Assembly (NCBI RefSeq): GCF_022321485.1
Contig: NZ_JAKOGG010000007.1
Span: 1 to 64,000 of the forward strand
Reading direction: 5' to 3'
Origin: Shewanella electrica
GTDB taxonomy: Bacteria > Pseudomonadota > Gammaproteobacteria > Enterobacterales > Shewanellaceae
DNA length: 64,000 nt
In this document: one piece after another, positions 10,014 to 16,985 of the stretch
Layout of the letters: the number at the start of each line of letters is the position of its first letter
How positions within the stretch are numbered: the stretch's first letter is position 1
The notes under the pieces: model-generated
Database searches by the model: none
What the model was told of the DNA's origin: nothing
The model's input: the letters and a program-made list of their open reading frames with translations, nothing else
Translations under genes and position numbers: made by a program

Positions 10014-10928
10014 ATGAGAACACTTTTGATTATTGTCGCCATTGTCATTGGCGTCGGACTGTCATCATTGATGGTAGTGACTGAAGGCGAACGCGCCATT
10101 GTGTCTCGCTTTGGCGAAGTACTGAAAGATAATGTCGATGGTAAGCCTGTAACCCGCGTTTATGGTCCAGGTTTGCACGTAAAAATTCCAATGATCGATA
10201 AAATTCGTTATTTGGATGCGCGCATTCAAACCTTGGACGGTGCGGCGGATCGTTTCGTGACTTCTGAGAAAAAAGACCTGATGGTTGATTCTTATGTGAA
10301 GTGGCGTATTCAAGATTACGAAAAGTTCTACCTGTCTACCAATGGTGGTCTGAAATCTAATGCAGAAGCCTTGCTGCAACGTAAGATCAACAGCGACCTG
10401 CGTACAGAGTTTGGTAAACGCACCATTAAAGAGATCGTTTCTGGTATCAGCGAAGATCGTAATACCGAAGGTTCGAGCCGCGATGAATTGCAACGTTTAG
10501 CACTGCAAAACGCTGCGAAGAGCGCGCAAGACCTTGGTATTCAAGTGGTTGACGTACGTGTTAAGCAGATCAATCTGCCAAACAACGTTAGTAACAGTAT
10601 CTTCCAACGTATGCGTGCTGAACGCCAAGCAGTAGCGAAAGAACATCGCGCCAAAGGTAAAGAGGAAGCGGAGAAAATCCGCGCTCGTACCGATGCTAAC
10701 GTGGTGGTGACATTGGCTAACGCACGTCGCCAAGCGGAAGCTATTAAAGGTCAAGGTGATGCCACCGCCGCTAAGATTTATGCGGATGCATTTAATAAAG
10801 ACCCAGAGTTCTACAGCTTTCTGCGTAGCTTAGATGCGTACAAAGCAAGCTTCAGCGGCCACTCTGATGTCATGGTGTTGTCACCTGACAGTGAATTCTT
10901 TAAATACTTTAAAGAAGGCGCTAAGTAA
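10014..10928 (+). CDS. hflC: FtsH protease regulator subunit HflC
   Basis: This is the partner of HflK: 304 residues with an N-terminal transmembrane anchor (about 3-22) and an SPFH/band-7 domain (VTEGERAIVSRFGEV onward, with YGPGLHVKIPMID). A long helical region follows (MRAERQAVAKEHRAKGKEEAEKI, split by family-typical Ala/Glu/Arg repeats). It is slightly shorter than the E. coli protein (334). It ends the hflX-hflK-hflC group and is followed by a strong terminator. Confidence 0.95.
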   Translation: MRTLLIIVAIVIGVGLSSLMVVTEGERAIVSRFGEVLKDNVDGKPVTRVYGPGLHVKIPMIDKIRYLDARIQTLDGAADRFVTSEKKDLMVDSYVKWRIQDYEKFYLSTNGGLKSNAEALLQRKINSDLRTEFGKRTIKEIVSGISEDRNTEGSSRDELQRLALQNAAKSAQDLGIQVVDVRVKQINLPNNVSNSIFQRMRAERQAVAKEHRAKGKEEAEKIRARTDANVVVTLANARRQAEAIKGQGDATAAKIYADAFNKDPEFYSFLRSLDAYKASFSGHSDVMVLSPDSEFFKYFKEGAK

Positions 10929-10944
10929 GGTTAGCTTATCTAGC

Positions 10945-10980
10945 AAAAGCCCAGCACAGGTTGCTGGGCTTTTTGTTTTT
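10945..10980 (+). terminator. Terminator after hflC
   Basis: AGCCCAGCA (10948-10956) and TGCTGGGCT (10962-10970) form a perfect nine-base stem with a five-base loop, followed by TTTTGTTTTT. Confidence 0.92.
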
Positions 10981-10993
10981 GTCGCTAATATGC

Positions 10994-11009
10994 TGTGATT
11001 TTTATCACT
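10994..11009. promoter_or_regulatory. CRP-like site upstream of petABC
   Basis: TGTGATTTTTATCACT matches nine of the ten conserved positions of the CRP consensus TGTGA-N6-TCACA. It lies about 104 bases before petA, and a TATAAT at 11040-11045 is a plausible -10. The arms are symmetrical enough that an FNR-family regulator could also bind, but TGTGA favours CRP. Confidence 0.6.
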
Positions 11010-11039
11010 TTTCCTCATGAATTATTAAGTAATTTTTCT

Positions 11040-11045
11040 TATAAT
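11040..11045 (+). promoter_or_regulatory. Candidate petABC -10 element
   Basis: TATAAT lies 68 bases before the petA ATG with only a weak -35 (ATGAAT, 17-base spacing). A poor -35 with an upstream CRP-like site would fit an activator-dependent promoter. Confidence 0.4.
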
Positions 11046-11112
11046 GCCGAGCCAAATATAAGCTAAGTCACCCACTGCACCGATTGAGCCGTGCAGCATT
11101 GGAGATGAATGG

Positions 11113-11700
11113 ATGAGCAGTTCGGCAGATCTTGGGCGTAGACGCATTCTAGCGATCACCACCATTGCGGTGGGAGGTGCAGGTATTGCCACTGCAACTT
11201 TGCCTTTTATCAAATCTTGGAATCCCAGTGTTAAAGCGCAGGCTGCGGCTGTTCCCGTTGAGGTCAACATCAGCAAGCTTGATGAAGGACAACTGATCAA
11301 GGTGATGTGGCGTGGTAAGCCAATTTGGGTGGTAAAGCGCTCTGCTGCCACCTTAGCCGTGCTTGGTGCCCATGACGATAAATTGCGGGATCCGCAGTCA
11401 GAGGAACCGCAACAGCCTAAATATGCCAAAAACCCTTGGCGCTCAATTCGGCCTGAGATTTTTGTTGCCGTGGGAATCTGCACCCATTTGGGCTGCTCTC
11501 CAACGTATCAACCCGATAATTTCTCCGACCATGTCGACGGTGTCACCTCAGGCTTTTTTTGCCCTTGCCATGGCTCGGGTTTCGATATGGCGGGCCGCGT
11601 GTTTCAGGGCGTTCCTGCGCCACTCAACTTGGTGGTCCCACCACACCATTACCTCGATGACGGTCGGCTGGTGATTGGTACTGAGCGGGAGTCAAGCTAA
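11113..11700 (+). CDS. petA: Ubiquinol-cytochrome c reductase Rieske iron-sulfur subunit
   Basis: This subunit carries the 2Fe-2S cluster that takes an electron from ubiquinol in the bc1 complex. It has 195 residues. The twin-arginine-type N-terminus (LGRRRILAI) is followed by a single membrane anchor. Cluster ligands are in CTHLGC and CPCHGS, separated by about 20 residues as in bacterial Rieske proteins. The globular domain faces the periplasm. The stop overlaps the petB start (TAATG), so translation is coupled. Confidence 0.97.
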   Translation: MSSSADLGRRRILAITTIAVGGAGIATATLPFIKSWNPSVKAQAAAVPVEVNISKLDEGQLIKVMWRGKPIWVVKRSAATLAVLGAHDDKLRDPQSEEPQQPKYAKNPWRSIRPEIFVAVGICTHLGCSPTYQPDNFSDHVDGVTSGFFCPCHGSGFDMAGRVFQGVPAPLNLVVPPHHYLDDGRLVIGTERESS

Positions 11701-12914
11701 TGAAAGGTTTAGTCCGCTGGCTCGATGATCGCATTCCGATGACGGCGACCTACAAACGTCATATCGGCCAATATCCCGCACCGAAGAACTTCAACATCTG
11801 GTATCTGTTTGGTTCGTTAGCCATTCTGGTGCTGTTTAACCAGTTACTCACCGGCGTGTGGTTGACCATGAGTTATGTGCCCACCACGGATGGGGCTTTC
11901 GCTTCAATCGAGTATCTGATGCGTGATGTCGAGTACGGCTGGCTGCTGCGCTATATGCACTCCACCGGTGCCTCGGCGTTTTTTGTGGTGATCTATCTGC
12001 ATATGTTCCGTGGTTTACTGTACGGTTCGTACCAAAAGCCGCGTGAATTGCTGTGGATATTCGGCATGCTGATCTTCGTCGTGGTAATGGCGGAAGCCTT
12101 TATGGGCTACCTGTTGCCGTGGGGACAGATGTCCTATTGGGGCGCGCAGGTGATTATCTCCTTGTTTGGTGCCATCCCGGTGATCGGCGATGATCTTACG
12201 CTTTGGATCCGTGGTGACTATGTGGTTTCTGGTGCCACACTGAATCGCTTCTTCGCACTACATGTGATTGCGTTGCCGTTGATTATGGTGGTGCTGATCT
12301 TTCTGCATCTTATCGCGCTGCACGAAGTGGGCTCTAATAATCCTGATGGTGTCGAAATTAAAAAACATAAAGATGAAGATGGCTGGCCGCTTGATGGTAT
12401 TCCGTTTCACCCTTACTACACGGTGAAAGATCTTGTCGGCATTGCAGGTTTTTTGATGGTGTTCTGCTTCTTTGTCTTTTTCATGCCGGAAGGCGGTGGC
12501 TTGTTATTGGAAAGCCCGAATTTTGAAGCCGCTAATCCAATGAAAACGCCGGAACATATTTCACCTGTATGGTACTTCACGCCGTTCTACGCCATGTTGC
12601 GTGCGGTGCCAGATAAACTGGGTGGCATTGTGGTGATGGGAATGTCAATTGCCTTGCTGTTTGTGTTGCCTTGGTTAGATCGCTGCAAAGTGAAGTCAGT
12701 GCGTTACCGCAGCCTAGGTCACCGGATTAATCTGGCGCAATTTGCTATCTCGTTTGTCGCCTTAGGCGTGTTAGGCCTGCTGCCGGAAACCACGATACTG
12801 AAGTGGTGCGCGCGGGTGTTTACCGTGGGCTATTTTGGTTTCTTTATCGCCTTGTGGTGTTACAGCAAACGTGAGCCAACGAAGCCAGTGCCAGAGAGGG
12901 TGACATTTAAATGA
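11700..12914 (+). CDS. petB: Cytochrome b subunit of the bc1 complex
   Basis: Cytochrome b carries two b hemes and the Qo and Qi sites. The 404 residues show the multi-helix core, with WGQMSYWGAQVI and the heme-region histidines (RYMHSTGASAFF, IYLHMFRG, ALHVIALPL, IFLHLIALH). The Qo motif reads PVWY (residues 289-292) in place of the textbook PEWY; I recall PVWY as a known variant in some proteobacterial lineages. petC overlaps by four bases (ATGA). Confidence 0.96.
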   Translation: MKGLVRWLDDRIPMTATYKRHIGQYPAPKNFNIWYLFGSLAILVLFNQLLTGVWLTMSYVPTTDGAFASIEYLMRDVEYGWLLRYMHSTGASAFFVVIYLHMFRGLLYGSYQKPRELLWIFGMLIFVVVMAEAFMGYLLPWGQMSYWGAQVIISLFGAIPVIGDDLTLWIRGDYVVSGATLNRFFALHVIALPLIMVVLIFLHLIALHEVGSNNPDGVEIKKHKDEDGWPLDGIPFHPYYTVKDLVGIAGFLMVFCFFVFFMPEGGGLLLESPNFEAANPMKTPEHISPVWYFTPFYAMLRAVPDKLGGIVVMGMSIALLFVLPWLDRCKVKSVRYRSLGHRINLAQFAISFVALGVLGLLPETTILKWCARVFTVGYFGFFIALWCYSKREPTKPVPERVTFK

Positions 12915-13624
12915 GACGATTACTCACCTTGCTACTCTGCTGCATTCCGTTATGCGGCATCGCAGCCGATGTTGAATTGCAACAGGCCGATATTGCCCCT
13001 GATGATATCGCGGCACAGCAACGTGGTTTTAAAGCCTTTCAAATGCACTGCGCCTCGTGTCATAGCACCCATTTTCAACGTTATCAGCGTGTTGCTGATG
13101 ATTTGGCATTGTCTGAAGCTGAACTTGAGCAATACATGTTCACGGGGGCCAAGGTCAATGATCTGATTGAAAGTGCCATGAGTGAAGAAGAAGCTGCCCG
13201 TTGGTTTGGTATGGCGCCGCCCGATTTAACCTTAGTCAGCCGCGTACGTGGCGATGATTGGGTGTACACCTTTTTGATGTCGTTTTATCAAGACGACAAA
13301 CGTCGTTTCGGTGTTAACAATCTGCTATTGCCATACACCGCCATGCCACATGTATTGCAGCACGAACAGGGCCTTGCGACGGCCAACTATGTTGAAAAGA
13401 ACGGCAAGACCGTTGTCGCCAGTTTAAACCCACCGCAACACGGCAGTATGACTGAGGCTGAGTATGCCGCGATGGTCAAAGACATTACCGCCTATCTAAG
13501 TTATGCCGCAGATCCAGTACAGGCGAAGCGCGAAGCGATTGGCTGGTGGGTGATGGGTTATTTAGCCCTATTTTTCCTGCTGGCGTGGTGGTTAAAGAAA
13601 GAATATTGGAAGGATGTACACTAA
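12911..13624 (+). CDS. petC: Cytochrome c1 subunit of the bc1 complex
   Basis: This 237-residue periplasmic, membrane-anchored c-type cytochrome passes electrons to soluble cytochromes. A signal peptide (about 1-19) precedes the single heme motif CASCH (residues 47-51). Possible axial methionines lie in YTAMPHVL. A C-terminal transmembrane helix is seen at WWVMGYLALFFLLAWW, followed by a basic end. Third gene of petABC; sspA follows after about 100 bases. Confidence 0.95.
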   Translation: MRRLLTLLLCCIPLCGIAADVELQQADIAPDDIAAQQRGFKAFQMHCASCHSTHFQRYQRVADDLALSEAELEQYMFTGAKVNDLIESAMSEEEAARWFGMAPPDLTLVSRVRGDDWVYTFLMSFYQDDKRRFGVNNLLLPYTAMPHVLQHEQGLATANYVEKNGKTVVASLNPPQHGSMTEAEYAAMVKDITAYLSYAADPVQAKREAIGWWVMGYLALFFLLAWWLKKEYWKDVH

Positions 13625-13722
13625 AGCCCACAAAAAGTGCTAAAATGCGGCATCCAAAGAACGCGAACTGAGGTATTTCACCTAGCAGTTTGCGTTTATT
13701 TTATGAAATCTGGAGGGGATCA

Positions 13723-14352
13723 ATGGCTCTGGCTGCCAATAAACGCTCTATTATGACCCTGTTTTCCGGGGCTGATGATTTGTACAGCCATCAGGTTCGT
13801 ATTGTACTGGCTGAAAAAGGGGTAACAGTGGATGTGCTGCAGGTAGACCCTAATGACTTGCCTGAAGATCTACTCGAACTGAATCCTTATAACTCAGTGC
13901 CAACGCTGGTTGACCGTGAATTAGTGCTGTATGAAAGCCGCATTATCATGGAATATCTGGATGAGCGTTTCCCTCATCCACCGTTGATGCCAGTGTATCC
14001 TGTATCTCGCGGTCAAACCCGCCTGATGATGCACCGCATTGAGAAAGACTGGTACAGCTTAGTTGAGCGTATCCGCACTGGTGACCGTGCTGATCAAGCA
14101 CGTAAAGAACTGCTGGAAAGCATTCTGGCTATCGCGCCAGTATTCGCTGAAATGCCGTATTTTATGAGCGAAGAGTTTGGTTTGGCAGATTGCTATTTTG
14201 GTCCGCTGTTGTGGCGTTTGCCAGCCTTGGGCATTGAGCTTGAAGGCAAAGCGTCGAAAGAGATCAAAGCTTACATGACACGAGTGTTTGAACGTGAATC
14301 TTTCAAAGCCTCGTTGACTGAAGCCGAACGCGAAATGCGCATGGGGCTGTAA
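13723..14352 (+). CDS. sspA: Stringent starvation protein A
   Basis: SspA is a glutathione-transferase-fold protein that binds RNA polymerase and supports stationary-phase and acid survival. The 209 residues show the thioredoxin-like N-terminal domain (LFSGADDLYSHQVRIVLAEKG, whose first part is the family signature) and an all-helical C-terminal domain. ATG 13723 follows GGAGGGG and gives the usual MALAANKRS start. Its stop overlaps the sspB start (TAATG). Confidence 0.95.
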   Translation: MALAANKRSIMTLFSGADDLYSHQVRIVLAEKGVTVDVLQVDPNDLPEDLLELNPYNSVPTLVDRELVLYESRIIMEYLDERFPHPPLMPVYPVSRGQTRLMMHRIEKDWYSLVERIRTGDRADQARKELLESILAIAPVFAEMPYFMSEEFGLADCYFGPLLWRLPALGIELEGKASKEIKAYMTRVFERESFKASLTEAEREMRMGL

Positions 14353-14807
14353 TGAAAGGAATGACGCCAAGTCGCCCGTATTTGCTGCAGGCTTACTTCC
14401 AATGGTTACTGGATAACAATCTCACCCCGCATTTGGTGGTAGATGCAACCGTACCAGGAACACAAGTGCCAGTGCAGTACGTGAAAGACGGGCAGATTGT
14501 ATTGAACATCGCTCCTTCGGCGGTGGGCAATTTACAGTTAGGCAATGAGTTTGTGGAATTCAGCGCTCGCTTTGGCGGTGTGCCACAACAACTGATCCTG
14601 CCAATGCAGTCTGTAGTGGCAATCTACGCACGTGAGAACGGCGCAGGTACCGTGTTTGATATGGAAGATGCCTATCTGCTCGAAGATGGCGAAGAAACCA
14701 TGTTGAACGTCGTTGAGTCTGAGCCGTCAGCCACCGCTGAAGCAACACCAGCAGCAACGACTGATGACAAAGCGAAACGCCGCGCGCATTTAACCGTCGT
14801 GAAGTAA
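14352..14807 (+). CDS. sspB: ClpXP adaptor SspB
   Basis: SspB delivers ssrA-tagged proteins to ClpXP. The 151 residues contain the peptide-binding domain (SRPYLLQAYFQWLLDNN split from TPHLVV; LNIAPSAVGNL). An acidic, Ala/Thr-rich flexible linker follows. The end, RAHLTVVK, matches the conserved ClpX-docking tail. It is co-translated with sspA. Confidence 0.95.
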   Translation: MKGMTPSRPYLLQAYFQWLLDNNLTPHLVVDATVPGTQVPVQYVKDGQIVLNIAPSAVGNLQLGNEFVEFSARFGGVPQQLILPMQSVVAIYARENGAGTVFDMEDAYLLEDGEETMLNVVESEPSATAEATPAATTDDKAKRRAHLTVVK

Positions 14808-14825
14808 TCACTACGGTACTTCAAG

Positions 14826-14851
14826 AAACCAGTCTTCGGACTGGTTTTTTT
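14826..14851 (+). terminator. Terminator after sspAB
   Basis: AAACCAGTC (14826-14834), TTCG tetraloop, GACTGGTTT (14839-14847) and further Ts form a textbook intrinsic terminator. Confidence 0.92.
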
Positions 14852-14926
14852 ATGGCTAAATTTTATAGCGGAAATGGCCGGTTAACTGTTTGAATAATCA
14901 AAAAGTAGCGCTATTTTTAAGCGTGA

Positions 14927-14955
14927 TTGTTCCGCCCAGTACTGTTGGGTAGAAT
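14927..14955 (+). promoter_or_regulatory. Sigma-70-type promoter for the membrane protein/GST pair
   Basis: TTGTTC (14927-14932) and TAGAAT (14950-14955) are separated by exactly 17 bases and lie 33 bases before the ATG at 14988. Confidence 0.55.
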
Positions 14956-14987
14956 GCAGCTGTATTTTTTAATCAAAGGATAGATAT

Positions 14988-15395
14988 ATGAACGGTGCAG
15001 GCGGCACAAGTGGTGGTATTGGTCAGTTTTTTCTTGGGTTAGCGATGATCTGTGGTGGCGGTTATCTGCTGCTGAATGCTATCAGTGTGACCTCCAGTTT
15101 TGGCTTCGGTACCCGTTTATATGGTGTCGGCATGATGGGCAGTCAGTGGGGTATCACTGGTGGCATGATCATGATCCCGTTTATTTTTGGCGTCGGTATG
15201 GTGTTTTACAACGCCCGCAACGTGCTTGGTTGGCTGTTGGCAGGCGGTTCATTGGTCGCAATGATCATCGGTGTGATCTCATCTATCCATTTCCACCTGC
15301 GCAATATGAGCAGTTTTGATCTGATTGTTATTCTGGTGCTGTTTGTCGGCGGCATTGGTTTGTTTTTGCGCTCACTAAAATCGATGGAAGGCTGA
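14988..15395 (+). CDS. Small inner-membrane protein of unknown function
   Basis: This 135-residue, very hydrophobic, Gly- and Met-rich protein has about four predicted membrane helices (roughly residues 10-30, 55-75, 80-100 and 108-128) and a short C-terminal basic end. No enzymatic motif is recognised. AAAGGA lies upstream of the ATG. The stop TGA overlaps the ATG of the following GST-like gene, so the two are translated together and may share a role. I do not recognise the family. Confidence 0.75.
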   Translation: MNGAGGTSGGIGQFFLGLAMICGGGYLLLNAISVTSSFGFGTRLYGVGMMGSQWGITGGMIMIPFIFGVGMVFYNARNVLGWLLAGGSLVAMIIGVISSIHFHLRNMSSFDLIVILVLFVGGIGLFLRSLKSMEG

Positions 15396-16066
15396 TGTCA
15401 GACGAGCCGCAACTACCACTGTTATATAACTTTCGCCGTTGTCCTTACGCTATTCGCGCGCGCTTAGCGATTATTGCCAGTGGCATAGTGGTGAATGTGC
15501 GTGACATCGTGCTCAAACATAAACCTGAGCCGATGTTAGCTATCTCGCCGAAAGGTACGGTGCCGGTGCTGCAGTTGCCCAATGGTGTGGTGATTGATGA
15601 AAGTGCCGATATCGCGCTGTGGGCGCTGACGCAGCGTGACCCACAGCAACTCTTCAAGTTATCCACGACTGAGCAGCAGTGGACCATGGCGCAACTTGCG
15701 CGCAATGATGGCGAGTTCAAACACTGGCTTGACCGTTACAAATACTTTGACCGTTTCCCTGAGCAGTCACAAACCGAGTATTTCACTGCCGCGCTTGCCA
15801 GTTTGCAGCCGTTGGAGCAACAGCTCGCTAGTCACGCAGATGACTTTTTGCTGCAACGTTTGACTCTAGTCGATTTGCTGTTGCTGCCGTTTGTGCGGCA
15901 GTTTGCTCTGGTTGACGATGCCGCGTTTGCGGCGGCACCGTTGCCAAGAGTGCAGCAGTGGTTAGCACACGGTCTGGCACAACCTTGGTTTATTTATGCC
16001 ATGCAAAAGCGGCCGATTTGGCTGGAAACCGGCACGGAATATCCGTTGTTGCTGCCGATGCACTAA
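15395..16066 (+). CDS. Glutathione S-transferase-like protein
   Basis: This 223-residue protein has an N-terminal thioredoxin-fold GST domain with [18 protein letters not shown] and the cis-Pro and glutathione-contact region [18 protein letters not shown], then a helical C-terminal domain. The single-cysteine CPYA motif is similar in position to glutaredoxin-2-type CPYC sites, so it may act in thiol chemistry rather than conjugation. The substrate is unknown. It is co-translated with the preceding membrane protein. Confidence 0.85.
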   Translation: MSDEPQLPLLYNFRRCPYAIRARLAIIASGIVVNVRDIVLKHKPEPMLAISPKGTVPVLQLPNGVVIDESADIALWALTQRDPQQLFKLSTTEQQWTMAQLARNDGEFKHWLDRYKYFDRFPEQSQTEYFTAALASLQPLEQQLASHADDFLLQRLTLVDLLLLPFVRQFALVDDAAFAAAPLPRVQQWLAHGLAQPWFIYAMQKRPIWLETGTEYPLLLPMH

Positions 16067-16137
16067 GCTTGGATTGGCTCGCCCCACCGAATGGCATACA
16101 ATGCGTGCCGTTTTCTGCTAACCGATATTGCCTCACT

Positions 16138-16707
16138 ATGTTGCTGCTGATTGATAACTACGATTCGTTTACCTACAACCTAGTGCAGTATTTTCAGCAG
16201 TTGGGGCAGCAACCTGTGGTGCGACGTAATGATCAGCTGTCGTTGCAAGACATTGCCGCGTTGCAGCCCACCCATCTGGTGATTTCTCCCGGCCCCTGTA
16301 CCCCTAATGAAGCAGGCATCTCGCTGGCAGCGATTGAACAATGTGCTGGCAAGTTACCCATTTTGGGCGTGTGCCTTGGGCATCAAGCGATTGCGCAAGT
16401 ATTTGGTGCCAACGTGGTTCGCGCTGAGCGCGTGATGCACGGTAAAACGTCAGCCATTCGCCATAACGGTCAGCGATTATTTAAAGACTTACCCGATCCG
16501 CTCACCGTTACTCGTTACCATTCATTATTAGTGGAGCAACTGCCGCAAGGTTTTGTCGAAGATGCGTGGTTTGATGATCCAGTTCACGGCCATGAGATCA
16601 TGGCACTGAGCCATACCGAGTTGCAGCTTTACGGCGTGCAGTTCCATCCAGAATCCATTTTGACCCAAGCCGGTCACCAGCTATTAAACAACTTCCTTAC
16701 GTTGTAG
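16138..16707 (+). CDS. pabA: Aminodeoxychorismate synthase glutamine amidotransferase subunit
   Basis: This 189-residue class I glutamine amidotransferase supplies ammonia to chorismate for p-aminobenzoate and folate. [14 protein letters not shown] is the family N-terminus. The nucleophile Cys is in GVCLGHQAI, and the catalytic His/Glu are in [11 protein letters not shown] 16138 gives the canonical [11 protein letters not shown] start; an open frame upstream is not used. Position before an argD/astC-type gene matches E. coli pabA-argD. trpG is a close paralogue and cannot be fully excluded. Confidence 0.88.
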   Translation: MLLLIDNYDSFTYNLVQYFQQLGQQPVVRRNDQLSLQDIAALQPTHLVISPGPCTPNEAGISLAAIEQCAGKLPILGVCLGHQAIAQVFGANVVRAERVMHGKTSAIRHNGQRLFKDLPDPLTVTRYHSLLVEQLPQGFVEDAWFDDPVHGHEIMALSHTELQLYGVQFHPESILTQAGHQLLNNFLTL

Positions 16708-16773
16708 CTGCTGGTCGATATCTCCTGTTGCCTCGTATGGGCTAATCACGCCTAACACGCTCTTACAAGTTTC

Positions 16774-16812
16774 TACCACGCTGTATCGCCGCAAACGGCG
16801 TTGGCTGTGGTA
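16774..16812. other. Long interrupted hairpin after pabA
   Basis: TACCAC (16774-16779) pairs with GTGGTA (16807-16812), and inside it CGCCG (16787-16791) pairs with CGGCG (16796-16800) across CAAA. No T tract follows. It lies in the 278-base gap between pabA and the S9 peptidase; I see nothing else definite in that gap. Confidence 0.45.
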
Positions 16813-16985
16813 TAAACTGCTGTTGTCGCAAACTCTCCATTCTTAGGAGCTGTTGATCTTTGTTGCGGCCAGTTTGCTTAGCTGACTAAGCGTCACTGAG
16901 TGCGGCTCGTTCATCACGTGTTTAACTTGAACAAAAAATCAAACACTAAAGGTCAACGGCGTCTAGAACAATTAAAGGATAAGGA

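Noticed and set aside
10065-10754. Minus-strand open frames inside hflC
   Set aside because: They are shadows of a strongly conserved plus-strand gene and have no family match.
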